Source: Plectonema cf. radiosum LEGE 06105 (GTDB lineage Bacteria; Cyanobacteriota; Cyanobacteriia; Cyanobacteriales; Nostocaceae). From it: DNA of 64,000 nt. Location of the stretch: NCBI RefSeq assembly GCF_015207665.1, contig NZ_JADEWL010000013.1:1-64000 (forward strand), given 5' to 3'. Every line of letters starts with the position of its first letter. Position 1 is the stretch's first letter. The notes beneath the pieces are model-generated. The model saw only the letters and a program-made list of their open reading frames with translations, did not search any database and had not been told where the DNA came from. Both the position numbers and the translations under genes were made by a program. Shown here piece by piece: positions 55,014-64,000 of this stretch.

Positions 55014-55955
55014 TTAAAATAATGAAATAATCTTACGTAAATTAATATATTGCAACATTTGATTACCATAGACTGCCACAATAGTAAACAAAGTTCTACG
55101 GGGTTCTCTTAATATTAATTGCCAGTCAGAATTTAATGCTCGGTTTAAAAAATCTACTCCAATTTGGGGAGAAAGATGCAAGCGAAATGCTCGGCGTGCA
55201 AGGTAGCGTAAATGGTTGCTTCTTGCCTTTAAGTAATGTTTTTCAACTAATTCGGGTGCCTTGAGTCTGGCTTTAGCCATCAAAGTTTCCCAACCTTGTT
55301 CCATTTTATAAAGCTGAGATGAAAGCCCTCCTTGTGTTGTTCTATACCCCAGTAAAACATGATCAATGCCTTCAATCTTCCATTGACTGCACGCAATCCG
55401 AAACAAAAAATCTAAGTCTTCAGAATAATTCATATTGCAATCAAAACAGCCAATTTCTTCAAATACTTGCCGACGTATTACAAGATTTGATACTGTCATG
55501 GTGGGATTTTCATACAAAAAATGCTGCGGTTGCAGCTTAGTTAAACGACCTTGAGCTATTTTTCTGGTATGCTTGCCGTCAGGAGTTAAAAACTCTACTT
55601 TTGCATAGCTGACACCTAAATGGGGATTTTTTTCTAGATGTTGATAATGTAATGCTAATTTATCAGGAAACCATTTATCGTCAGCATCTATAAAGGCAAT
55701 ATATGGAGAATTAGAGCTTGCAATACCTTGATTTCGAGTTGCAGAAACTCCTCGATTTGATTGAATTAAAAGTTTAACTCGCTTGTCTTTTTGTTGATAA
55801 TCTTCAGCGATGACAGCAGTATTATCTGTGGAGCCATCATCAATTATTAATAATTCAAAATCAGTAAAAGTTTGACTTAAAACTGACTCAATTGTTTGTG
55901 CTAAATATGGAGCAGCATTATAAGCTGGCATTACTACTGTAAATGTAGTATTCAT
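55014..55955 (-). CDS. Glycosyltransferase family 2
   Basis: 313 aa. Contains FTVVMPAYNAAPYLAQTIES, LIIDDGSTDNTAVIA, NRGVSATRNQGIASSNSPYI, IDADDKWFPDKLALH and a C-terminal helical region LRYLARRAFRLHLSPQIGV. Related to the other two GT2 enzymes in the cluster. Its ATG overlaps the flippase stop by four bases (ATGA), so the two are translationally coupled. Confidence 0.93.
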   Translation of the reverse strand: MNTTFTVVMPAYNAAPYLAQTIESVLSQTFTDFELLIIDDGSTDNTAVIAEDYQQKDKRVKLLIQSNRGVSATRNQGIASSNSPYIAFIDADDKWFPDKLALHYQHLEKNPHLGVSYAKVEFLTPDGKHTRKIAQGRLTKLQPQHFLYENPTMTVSNLVIRRQVFEEIGCFDCNMNYSEDLDFLFRIACSQWKIEGIDHVLLGYRTTQGGLSSQLYKMEQGWETLMAKARLKAPELVEKHYLKARSNHLRYLARRAFRLHLSPQIGVDFLNRALNSDWQLILREPRRTLFTIVAVYGNQMLQYINLRKIISLF

Positions 55956-57229
55956 GATTTTTTATTAAATAATAAACTTGAGTTTTTCGCGAATACAAGT
56001 CTTGTTCCCCACACTGTAAATAATGGCATTGCTATAACATGAGAAATTAACACGGATAATGCTACTCCATAAATTCCCCACTGCATACCAATTAGTAAAA
56101 AAGCAACAAAAATTCCCGTAAATATTAAACTCCAGTACAAATTTATCCAGGCTTTATCTAAAGATTGCAACAGTAAAGCCGCAGCAGTAGCAAAGGGACG
56201 CGGTATCGCTGAAAGGCAAATTAGTACTAATATCGGAACTGCCATTCTCCATTTTTCACCAAAAACAATCGGTACATAAAATGGAGCTAAACTTGATTGG
56301 AGAATCACCAAAGGAACTATCACCAAACTAATTGTCTTCAAGCTATGAAAATATTTTTGTTTAAATTCATTAAAGTTATGTCTGGCAGCACAAAGGTGAG
56401 GATATAAAGGCCATACCATGATATTTATGACATTTAAACTGATGCCTAAACCTGCATTGAAAGCAAAAAAGTAAGTTCCTAAAGCTTCAACTCCTAATAA
56501 TCTTCCTACTAATAAATAATCAATATTCCCTCGGAGTTTTTCTAATAATTCATACCCGAGAATATCTTTACCAAAATAGACGATTTCTTGCCATCTTTTA
56601 AGAGTGAAAGACATTTTTGGTCGCCAAGGTTCATTGAGATGCGTCACAATTATCCATACCGGAGTTGTGAAAAGTCCAGGTAAAACTAAAGCCCACATAC
56701 CCATACCTGAAAGCGCGAATATCGGAATCAGAATGTTACCAAGCATTGACTGAATTGCCGTACTTATAGCCGTAATTTTAAGTCTATTTGCTCTATCAAT
56801 TAATGCATTATGAACTGCAAAAAACGGCATCATTAAATAGACTAAACTGTATACGCACAGCGGCAATATGAGTTTTTCTTCTTGATAAAACCAAGCAATA
56901 GGAAAAGCCGCAGCACATTGAATTAGGAACAGCGAAATACATAAAATCCAATTCAACCAGTAGGCTGTATCGCAAAAAACTTCTACATCTTCTTCTTTCG
57001 CTTGAACAATTTTGCCTCCAATTCCGGCTCTAAGAGTAAAAACTGTTGTAAATTCATTAATAGTTAAAACAACTGCTGCTAATCCGTAATCTTGTGGACT
57101 AAGAGCGCGGGCTAATACAACCGTTGCTCCTAAACGAAAAACGCGATTTACTAATTCAGCACCTCCAAGCCAACCGATATTACGGATGAACTGATTTGAT
57201 AATTGCTGTTTAATCTTTGTAATTATCAT
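55952..57229 (-). CDS. Lipopolysaccharide/oligosaccharide flippase (Wzx-like, PST family)
   Basis: 425 aa, about 12 transmembrane helices. Starts with the typical LSNQFIRNIGWLGGAELVNR VFR region and ALSPQDYGLAAVVLT. Carries lipid-linked repeat units across the cytoplasmic membrane. Overlaps the downstream GT2 by 4 bp and follows the polymerase by 42 bp, so cotranscription is very likely. Member of the PST subgroup with an intact N-terminal helix; no truncation seen. Confidence 0.92.
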   Translation of the reverse strand: MIITKIKQQLSNQFIRNIGWLGGAELVNRVFRLGATVVLARALSPQDYGLAAVVLTINEFTTVFTLRAGIGGKIVQAKEEDVEVFCDTAYWLNWILCISLFLIQCAAAFPIAWFYQEEKLILPLCVYSLVYLMMPFFAVHNALIDRANRLKITAISTAIQSMLGNILIPIFALSGMGMWALVLPGLFTTPVWIIVTHLNEPWRPKMSFTLKRWQEIVYFGKDILGYELLEKLRGNIDYLLVGRLLGVEALGTYFFAFNAGLGISLNVINIMVWPLYPHLCAARHNFNEFKQKYFHSLKTISLVIVPLVILQSSLAPFYVPIVFGEKWRMAVPILVLICLSAIPRPFATAAALLLQSLDKAWINLYWSLIFTGIFVAFLLIGMQWGIYGVALSVLISHVIAMPLFTVWGTRLVFAKNSSLLFNKKS

Positions 57230-57271
57230 TAATTTTTTGAACGAGAGAATAGGGAGTAGGGAGTAATTAAA

Positions 57272-58531
57272 TTAAAATAATATTGGTTTTCTAACATTGT
57301 CTTGAAAGGCTATTCCGATAATTATTAAACCAGGCCAAAAAATGTACCCCAAAATATCTATTTGTTCTCCAAAAGAAAAGAAAATAAGTACTAATAAAAT
57401 GCTCAAAGCTGTTTCTGCAATTCGGCTGTGACGAGCTTTAATTAACAAATCTATAAAACTACATAATACCGGCACTAATAAAGCTAAAAAACCTACTAAT
57501 CCCTTGGTATACAGCAATCCTACCCAAGTATGATGGGAACCAATCGGTAAATTTGCTAATACAGGAGGCCCAGGTTTTTGAGTTCCATGTCCCCAAATAG
57601 GAGCTTCTTTCCAAGCGTCCATTGCTACTCTTTGTAAGGCTGCACGAACTCTTGAAGAATCCGCTCTTGAACTGTAGAATACATCAACAAATTCTGTGGC
57701 TGCATTCGTAAGTGTGGTACTAAAAATACCGCCAATAAAGCTGATAATTCCAGCAGTAATTTGTATCTCTGGACGAGTCAAGTTTCTCAAGCTCCAAATT
57801 ATCATCAATACCATTGGTAAAGTCACCAATCCAGCCCGCGATAGAGATACAATATTCATCGCGATCGCACCAACTATACCGATGTATCGCCATCTTTTAT
57901 TTGATTCCTGGAGTACTATGAAAAAATATACATTACTCACAAGAGCTAATGCCGGACACCAAGGAGTAAATAAAAACAAACGCACGTTATCCGCACCGTA
58001 ATCTGACGTGTAAAATCCTACATTATGAAAAATTGGTCCGTTTTGAATTAGTCTTTCAATAGGAGAACTATAAAGAATACCTGGTAAATTTAAATAATAA
58101 GCTGCATAAGCAATAGGTATGACAATTAAGCTTTGCAAGCATAATATACATACCGCTCGATAAATCAATTTTGCCCTGATGTTTAAACAACCGCTCAACA
58201 AAAATAATGGTATGATAGTGGAACTCGTTAACCAACCTAAAATACTTCTAAGTAAAACATTGGTTCCTAATCTAAAATCACTTATACCAGCATAAGTTGC
58301 CACTAAAGTAATCAGCGAATAAATTCCCCATAAAAAAATTATCCACGGAATACTAACTTTTTCATTGGGTGGGATATCTTCAGTTTGCAGCAATATTTTG
58401 AAAACTACATATCCACCTAATACCCATCCTAATAAAGAATAAATGGGAAATAAAAGTCCTAATGCGTAAATACCATAAGTAGCGATAATTACGTACCAAA
58501 CTAAACTTTCTTCAAAGTTTTGAGGTTTCAT
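57272..58531 (-). CDS. O-antigen polymerase/ligase-like protein (Wzy-like)
   Basis: 419 aa with about 11 transmembrane helices and a large periplasmic loop. Short conserved elements: SLSRAGLVTLPMVLMI, EAPIWGHGTQKPGPPVLANL (the GHG/GxH region) and SHHTWVGLLYTKGLVGFLAL, typical of the Wzy_C/O-antigen ligase superfamily. It polymerises flipped units in the periplasm. The gene starts 3 bp after the chain-length gene stop, i.e. tight coupling. Confidence 0.88.
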   Translation of the reverse strand: MKPQNFEESLVWYVIIATYGIYALGLLFPIYSLLGWVLGGYVVFKILLQTEDIPPNEKVSIPWIIFLWGIYSLITLVATYAGISDFRLGTNVLLRSILGWLTSSTIIPLFLLSGCLNIRAKLIYRAVCILCLQSLIVIPIAYAAYYLNLPGILYSSPIERLIQNGPIFHNVGFYTSDYGADNVRLFLFTPWCPALALVSNVYFFIVLQESNKRWRYIGIVGAIAMNIVSLSRAGLVTLPMVLMIIWSLRNLTRPEIQITAGIISFIGGIFSTTLTNAATEFVDVFYSSRADSSRVRAALQRVAMDAWKEAPIWGHGTQKPGPPVLANLPIGSHHTWVGLLYTKGLVGFLALLVPVLCSFIDLLIKARHSRIAETALSILLVLIFFSFGEQIDILGYIFWPGLIIIGIAFQDNVRKPILF

Positions 58532-58534
58532 GAT

Positions 58535-60049
58535 TTACTGATAGTCTTCTACAAATTCTGGATATTCTACATATTCTTGCAATTGATTTTTATTGTGTTT
58601 TTGTTGTTGCGATTGACGTTTCCATAAGCCAAAAATTCCGCTAGTAAGTAATAGTGAACCGAATGTTGCACCGAGTAAAACTAAATTTTTTCTTGGTCCG
58701 GATGTATTTGTTGGTAAACTTGGTCTGGCTAGAATTTGAATTTGTGGATATGAAGCCGAAACAGTGGTTTTTGCTAAGTCTAATTTAGCAATTGTCGATG
58801 AAAATACTGCTTCAGCAACTTGGACATCTCGCTTTAAGTCTTCCATCACTGACTGTTGCTGAGATAATTTTTGTAATCTTTGTTCTAATTGAGAAATTTG
58901 CGCGTCTAAAGTTTCTATTTGAGCTTTTGTTCCTTGTTTTTCTACGCTTGTTGTCACCAACTGCTCGGATAATATGGCACGTTTGGAGCCAGATGATTCG
59001 TTATTACTAAAGTTTAGCCGATTAATTAAAGCCATACTTATGGGACGATTTAACAAGGCTTGCGCTCTGGCTAAAAGAGCATTTTGGGATGCTTCCTGTT
59101 CTCTTTGGAGATTAATAATTGTGGGATGAACCGATGTCAATTTTGCACTTGAGGTAATTAATTGACTTGTGGCTTCACTATAGTTTTTCAGATAATTTTG
59201 AAACAGCGGATCTGCTTGGAGAACAAAAGCATCTGAGGCTTGATTAGAAGACAAATTTAAATTATTAGATAATTCCGACATTCGAGCTTGTGATTGTTCA
59301 CCTTGAGCTGTTAATTCAGCCCGTTGCTTGCGTAATCCCTCTATATTTATCGCTAAATTGCTGAGTTGTTCTTCGGAGTTTAAACCCGAAGCTACTTTAA
59401 AAGCACTCAGTCTTTTTTGAGCCGCTATTAATTTACGTCGGGAAACTTCCATCCCAGATTCTAATCGTACTTTTTCCTGACCAATTTCTTCAATTCTTAA
59501 CTGTTCTAATTTAACTTCAAAGGCATTTTGTAAAGCTACTGATTTATTTCTCGCTTGTTGAGGGGTAGAGCCTTGAAACTCAAATTTCATTAGCGATGTA
59601 TTGTCTACTGTCTTAATTCGAGGATTACCAAATTCTTTTAACGGCATATTGATATTTGAAGCTGCCGCACTTAAAACTTCCTCGGCGCTGGCAATCGCTT
59701 TATAATTTTCTCTAGGGTCGTAATTAGCCCCAGCATAAGCTGAATAATTTTGGGATGTCGCTTGTCCAATATTGGGCAGGTTAATATTAGAGGTTGAACC
59801 AGAACCAGGAATATTAATCGTCCATTCACTGATATATTTTGGTTTGGCTACAGACAAATAGATAAAAGCCCCACTCCAGATACCTCCATTTACTAAAAGT
59901 AGAGTGATTAAGTAAAATATTCCTGATATTTTCGGCGCTGAAGAGCTTTTTTCGGGATAACCTCTGGTTTCTTCAAAAGAAGCTTTTGGCGGATGTTCAA
60001 CGCTGACTATCTTCCCGTTCTTAAATTTAACAAATGGATTTTTATTCAA
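58535..60049 (-). CDS. Chain-length determinant protein (Wzz/GumC-like)
   Basis: 504 aa. Two transmembrane helices (FYLITLLLVNGGIWSGAFIY near residue 50, NLVLLGATFGSLLLTSGIFG near 460) flank a periplasmic coiled coil (residues about 170-420, EKVRLESGMEVSRRKLIAAQ, VEKQGTKAQIETLDAQ). A proline-rich end before the second helix (ILARPSLPTNTSGPRKN) fits Wzz-type copolymerases. No kinase domain follows, unlike Wzc. It regulates the length of the polymer. First gene of the coupled set Wzz-Wzy-Wzx-GT2. Confidence 0.92.
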   Translation of the reverse strand: MNKNPFVKFKNGKIVSVEHPPKASFEETRGYPEKSSSAPKISGIFYLITLLLVNGGIWSGAFIYLSVAKPKYISEWTINIPGSGSTSNINLPNIGQATSQNYSAYAGANYDPRENYKAIASAEEVLSAAASNINMPLKEFGNPRIKTVDNTSLMKFEFQGSTPQQARNKSVALQNAFEVKLEQLRIEEIGQEKVRLESGMEVSRRKLIAAQKRLSAFKVASGLNSEEQLSNLAINIEGLRKQRAELTAQGEQSQARMSELSNNLNLSSNQASDAFVLQADPLFQNYLKNYSEATSQLITSSAKLTSVHPTIINLQREQEASQNALLARAQALLNRPISMALINRLNFSNNESSGSKRAILSEQLVTTSVEKQGTKAQIETLDAQISQLEQRLQKLSQQQSVMEDLKRDVQVAEAVFSSTIAKLDLAKTTVSASYPQIQILARPSLPTNTSGPRKNLVLLGATFGSLLLTSGIFGLWKRQSQQQKHNKNQLQEYVEYPEFVEDYQ

Positions 60050-60208
60050 ATTAACACCTCTTGTAAATTACGCTCTATTTATCGGAATTAATATTAGAAT
60101 AATTTGCTGTTGACAAAAATTAAAAAAAAGAATGTAGCTAATAATTATTAGATTAATTCACCGTCAAATATTGTTACTGATTTAAAGTCTTGAGCTACAT
60201 CTTATTTT

Positions 60209-60655
60209 TTAAAGATTTCTGTCACCAACTATTTTTGCATGCCTGCGAGTAAATTCGCTTACACTCGGATTTCCTCTGGTTTCATCTACTCCCATAGCTT
60301 GTTCCCACAGTTGAGGAGGTGCCACCGATATTGAATAGGATTTACATTCAACATTTTTCTCGGAGCTTTTGCTGATTAATTTGACATGATACCATTTCGT
60401 TTGTTGGCATTCATCGCACCAAAATGCTTCTAACCACTCGTCTTCTAATAGCACTGCGGTTTGACTCGCAATTAATATTAGTGCATTCTGTCGTCCTATT
60501 CCTTTTTGTTGAAGTTGTTTGGCATCAGTAGCAAATAATTTATATTTTTGACTGACGCTATGTAAATAACATCCATGCACAGGACACTTGATAGCCCTTC
60601 TTTTAGAACGCTTGCGATTGCGATCGCACCTTTTGAGCAATTTAATTTCTGTCAT
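60209..60655 (-). CDS. Conserved hypothetical protein with Cys/His motifs
   Basis: 148 aa from ATG 60655; a slightly earlier ATG (60667) is less likely. Basic N-terminus (LLKRCDRNRKRSKRRAIKC) with VHGCYLHS, and later a C-x2-C of the form WCDECQQTKWYHVKL, suggest zinc binding. No signal peptide or membrane helices. Its position, 159 bp upstream of the polysaccharide operon on the same strand, hints at a regulator or adaptor, but there is no functional evidence. Confidence 0.65.
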   Translation of the reverse strand: MTEIKLLKRCDRNRKRSKRRAIKCPVHGCYLHSVSQKYKLFATDAKQLQQKGIGRQNALILIASQTAVLLEDEWLEAFWCDECQQTKWYHVKLISKSSEKNVECKSYSISVAPPQLWEQAMGVDETRGNPSVSEFTRRHAKIVGDRNL

Positions 60656-60667
60656 AAATACATACAA

Positions 60668-62105
60668 TACCCATAATCACAGACTAGAAAAGCAGCTTGA
60701 TTGGAAAATTTTTAATGCACCCATTTCTCTCAACTCACACTACAAACAAAATACATGGTTCAACTTTCACTGCTTAATCAGTAAGGCAAAAGTCTGGCTA
60801 TATACACAGCTTGGCGCATCAACAAGAGTCCAATTTTTACTCAACACTTCTGAATGCAACTATTTAACTAAATTGAATATTGTCTGTTGTCTGATTCAGC
60901 ATTTAATAGATGCAATTCAATCACTTCAGCTATGGTATTTTATAGATATAAAATTCTCGAAATATTCATTTTCATTTAAACCTCTTATTTCCTGTTGCTT
61001 ATTTACAGTTACTGTAAGAATACTTGAGGGTAATCATACAATAAGTTTTTATTTATTTGCAACTAAATTATCTATATTCATACCATTCTCAGCCAGAAAT
61101 ACTTGCTTGCTAGAGCCACTAGCAACTCAGTATTTTTTAGCCGCAAAAAAAAATTATAGACATTACCTTTAAATCGCATTTTACAGAAGGTACATAGTTA
61201 CTTGTAATCATATGTTCCTTGCCGGAATAAGTAACCTATATAGCACTTACACAATGCTGATTTGGAGGGACTGAGATCCAATAGACCATCAAAGCCCAAC
61301 TTCCATTAAACACATAAATCAATTGTTGTTAAATAGGGCTACACTTGCAAACAATACGCAGATTTAACAAAGTGCTTAATAATTTTCTCAAGGATGCATT
61401 GATAATTGATCATTGTTGAACTACATGGTATGAGGAAAGGCTAATTATCAATTCTCAATTATTGAATAGATAATTTTTTTTTACTTTCTCCCATGAATCT
61501 GTGAAATACAATATCATTTTATACAAAGAAAATATTTAGATGTCAAATCCACAGAAAATGTAGGTAGATAGAATCTTAATTTACTTAATGAAAAATCAAT
61601 TCAGCAAGTCATTAACATAAGCCTCCCTTTATGTTTTTTTTTATACAGCCGATGTTATCAGCACTTTAGAAATAGTAACAATACCTTAGCTACTAATTTC
61701 ATAATATCTTGATATTGGCTTCATAATACCTTGATATTGAGTACTAAAATAGTTTTCTCAATCAATAAGCAACATAGCTATCAAATATAGCTACAATAAG
61801 TATTTTGCGGAAAATATTAAGAAATTATTTATTTTCTTATCAGTAATTATACAGTATCTTGATATTTTCTTTAAAATAAATTTTTATGCATATTATTCTC
61901 ATTCATGTAATGCTCTATGGAAAAAAATCGACAAAAAGTAGGCATTGCATAAGTATAATAAATTATCTTTGTCATCCTCCGTAGAGTAACGAGAAAGCTA
62001 CATAGAGCAAATCAGAGTTCAAATATTGGACGCACAAAGATAGCTATCTAATAAGTTTTTGAGACTTTGAATAGAGGCAACTTTAGGTGAATCTTCCGTG
62101 GAGTA
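60668..62105. other. 1.4-kb apparently non-coding region
   Basis: AT-rich. The only long open frame (60588-61172, plus strand) overlaps the 60209-60655 gene and has an unnatural composition. The motif CTTGATATT recurs at about 61708, 61731 and 61859. No tRNA, rRNA or known riboswitch was recognised. Likely carries promoters for the minus-strand cluster. Confidence 0.45.
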
Positions 62106-62170
62106 AGAAGTCGGGTTTTTATTGCTGTTACAAGGGTGTTACGGATATTGATGGCAAAAACCCGACTTCT
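62106..62170. repeat. AGAAGTCGGGTTTTT palindrome, copy 3
   Basis: The arms AGAAGTCGGGTTTTT and AAAAACCCGACTTCT match copy 1 exactly, with a loop of the same length (35 bases) but different sequence. It lies 40 bases beyond the aspS stop codon and could terminate its transcript. Confidence 0.85.
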
Positions 62171-62210
62171 ATAAAGACGACTGACTATTTATCCCAATTA
62201 TCCGCAAAAA

Positions 62211-63998
62211 TTACTTAGATTTGGGCTTATATGTGGAAGTAACGTGCAATTCTTTGAGCTGAGAAACATCTACAGTTGAAGGTGCATCTGTTAACAAACA
62301 ACTTGCTTGTTGGGTTTTGGGAAAAGCAATTACATCTCGAATTGATTCTTCACCTGCTAATAGCATAACCAATCGATCTAAACCGTAAGCAATACCACCG
62401 TGAGGAGGAGTACCATATTCAAAAGCTTCTAAAAGAAAGCCAAATTTATTGTATGCTTCATCAACAGATAAACCGATTGTTTCAAATACTTGTTCTTGAA
62501 TTTCCCGTTGATAAATCCGTAAACTACCACCACCAATTTCAAAACCGTTGAATACTAAATCATAAGCTTGAGCGCGTGCAGTTTTTAAGTCTTTTAAATC
62601 ATCAGGATGGGGTGCGGTGAATGGGTGATGTAATGCTTCCAGACGTTTTTGTTCTGCATTCCATTCAAACATTGGGAAATCTGTAATCCAGAGTAAATTG
62701 ATTTTATCTGGTTCAATTAGTTTGAATTCTTTAGCTATAAATTGACGCAATCTATCTAAGGTTTTATTAACAGTATCGGCATCGGCAGCAGCAAACAATA
62801 ATAAATGTCCGGGTAAAGCATTGGTGCGCTGCAAAATTTCTTGTTTTTGTTCATCAGTCAAGTTATCTTTGATTGCACCTATGGTATCAATTTCCCCGTT
62901 TTCTTTAACGCGGATGTAGGCTAACCCTTTAGCGCCGGCTTCACTCGCTTCTCTAAAAATGTCCCCACCCGGTTTAATACGGACATTAGAAATTACATCA
63001 CCGCCGGGAATTGGCAGAATTTTAATAATGCCGCCTTTGGCAACAGTATCGCGGAAAACTTTAAACTCACAATCTTTAAGTACCTCAGAGACATTAACTA
63101 GTTCTAATTCATAGCGTGTATCAGGTTTATCACTGCCGTAGCGTTCCATTGCTTCAGCATAGGTAAGACGCGGAAAAGCATCGGGTAAGTCAATGTTTTT
63201 AACAGCTTTGAAAATATGACCAACTAACTTTTCATTAAGGGCGATAATTTCATCAAGGGACATGAAACTCATTTCCATATCCAATTGAGTAAATTCCGGT
63301 TGTCTATCAGCGCGTAAATCTTCATCGCGGAAGCAACGGGCAATTTGATAATATCGGTCAGTACCCGATACCATGAGAATCTGTTTGAACAGTTGCGGTG
63401 ACTGGGGTAGAGCGAACCATTCACCGGGATTCACCCGACTCGGTAAAAGAAAATCCCGTGCGCCTTCGGGAGTCGAACGAGTTAATATGGGAGTCTCAAT
63501 TTCGATAAAGTTTTCTTGGTCTTCGAGGAAACGACGAATAGCTTTGACAACTTGGTGACGTAACTGTAGATTACCCGCCATACGTTCCCGACGCAAATCC
63601 AAATAACGGTATTTTAACCGTAAATCTTCCCGTACCGATTCCGTATCGGCAGTAGAAACTTGAAAAGGTAATTGCGATCGCACTGCATTTAGCAGTTCAA
63701 TATTATCGACGTAGATTTCGATTTCACCAGTGGGTAAACGAGTATTTAGGGAATCATCCGGACGTTGGGATACTCTACCCGTGACTTTGACAACGTACTC
63801 TGAACGTAGGGAATTCGCTTGTTCGTAAGATACGGGAGTACGTTGTGGATCGCTAACGATTTGTACAATGCCACTGCGATCGCGCAAGTCTAAAAATATC
63901 ACACCCCCATGATCGCGACGACGGTCTACCCATCCATACAAGGTGACAGTTTCTCCGATATGAGATGAACGGACTTCGCCGCAATAATAAGTTCGCAT
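62211..63998 (-). CDS. aspS: Aspartyl-tRNA synthetase
   Basis: 595 aa, the full bacterial length, complete with its ATG at 63998. It charges tRNA-Asp with aspartate (class II synthetase). OB-fold anticodon domain [20 protein letters not shown]; class II motif 2 [20 protein letters not shown]; the flipping-loop region [15 protein letters not shown]; the GAD insertion domain (about residues 300-420); motif 3 [20 protein letters not shown] followed by [15 protein letters not shown]. Whether it is discriminating or also charges tRNA-Asn cannot be settled here. Upstream sequence is outside the window. Confidence 0.97.
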   Translation of the reverse strand: MRTYYCGEVRSSHIGETVTLYGWVDRRRDHGGVIFLDLRDRSGIVQIVSDPQRTPVSYEQANSLRSEYVVKVTGRVSQRPDDSLNTRLPTGEIEIYVDNIELLNAVRSQLPFQVSTADTESVREDLRLKYRYLDLRRERMAGNLQLRHQVVKAIRRFLEDQENFIEIETPILTRSTPEGARDFLLPSRVNPGEWFALPQSPQLFKQILMVSGTDRYYQIARCFRDEDLRADRQPEFTQLDMEMSFMSLDEIIALNEKLVGHIFKAVKNIDLPDAFPRLTYAEAMERYGSDKPDTRYELELVNVSEVLKDCEFKVFRDTVAKGGIIKILPIPGGDVISNVRIKPGGDIFREASEAGAKGLAYIRVKENGEIDTIGAIKDNLTDEQKQEILQRTNALPGHLLLFAAADADTVNKTLDRLRQFIAKEFKLIEPDKINLLWITDFPMFEWNAEQKRLEALHHPFTAPHPDDLKDLKTARAQAYDLVFNGFEIGGGSLRIYQREIQEQVFETIGLSVDEAYNKFGFLLEAFEYGTPPHGGIAYGLDRLVMLLAGEESIRDVIAFPKTQQASCLLTDAPSTVDVSQLKELHVTSTYKPKSK

Positions 63999-64000
63999 AG

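Noticed and set aside
60588-61172. 194-aa plus-strand frame at the edge of the polysaccharide cluster
   Set aside because: Overlaps the start of a better minus-strand gene, composition unlike a protein, no SD.
60668-62105. tRNA or other stable RNA gene in the long gap
   Set aside because: No T-loop GTTCGA-type motif or CCA-adjacent cloverleaf could be assembled by eye.

Overview
The window looks like the chromosome of a filamentous, probably Nostocales-type cyanobacterium. This rests on many GCGATCGC (HIP1) octamers, short tandem repeats of the STRR type (GGAGTTG/GGAGTTA runs), an LrtA-type long hibernation factor, a DUF3386-type protein, a haemagglutination-domain exoprotein with an NPNGIIFG motif, PEP-CTERM-like proteins, and numerous group II intron, tnpB and IS630 relics. 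The AT-rich sequence fits. The species cannot be named from the sequence alone.

The left 31 kb is a decay and insertion zone. Positions 1-2.4 kb hold nested elements: the 3' end of one group II intron sits inside the reverse transcriptase gene of a second group II intron, which itself interrupts a tnpB gene. Next come an IS630 fragment, a 1.1 kb-residue two-partner-secretion exoprotein with 177-bp internal repeats (3.6-7.1 kb), and broken surface-protein genes (propeller, PKD, choice-of-anchor, Big2) from 7.8 to 13 kb. An intact IS630 copy sits precisely between two convergent stop codons; one belongs to a 39-aa double-glycine peptide gene. A short block of ordinary genes follows (curA-like reductase, dinB, fasciclin protein, GIY-YIG protein). 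Immediately after the GIY-YIG gene is a complete but internally deleted Tn7-like transposon (18,861-23,030): matching 18-bp or longer terminal repeats, tnsA and tnsD intact, and tnsB and tnsC collapsed onto each other. Two PEP-CTERM-like secreted proteins, a tnpB relic, an AntA-type antirepressor, an IS5 relic, another surface protein and a nuclease/helicase relic complete the zone.

The middle (31-44 kb) mixes a large hybrid histidine kinase, small S4, zinc-ribbon and membrane proteins, an intact IS607 element (tnpA+tnpB), hpf/lrtA, lipB, a lone zinc-finger-less tnpB with a divergent small gene, a GFA-type protein, a DUF3386 protein, a metallophosphoesterase and a SAM hydroxide adenosyltransferase.

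The right part (44-60.7 kb) is an exopolysaccharide cluster, nearly all on the minus strand. In transcription order from 60 kb leftwards it reads: GumC/Wzz-like chain-length protein, Wzy-like polymerase, Wzx-like flippase, GT2, GT14, GT2, GT2, a STAS protein, a BNR-repeat secreted protein, a WecG-type GT26, a polyprenyl-phosphate sugar-1-phosphate transferase and a hexapeptide acyltransferase, with a convergent GT4 beyond. Together these could start a lipid-linked unit, extend and acetylate it, flip it and polymerise it. No Wza-type outer-membrane exporter and no BY-kinase is seen here. About 1.5 kb of apparently non-coding sequence then precedes the complete aspS gene at the right edge.
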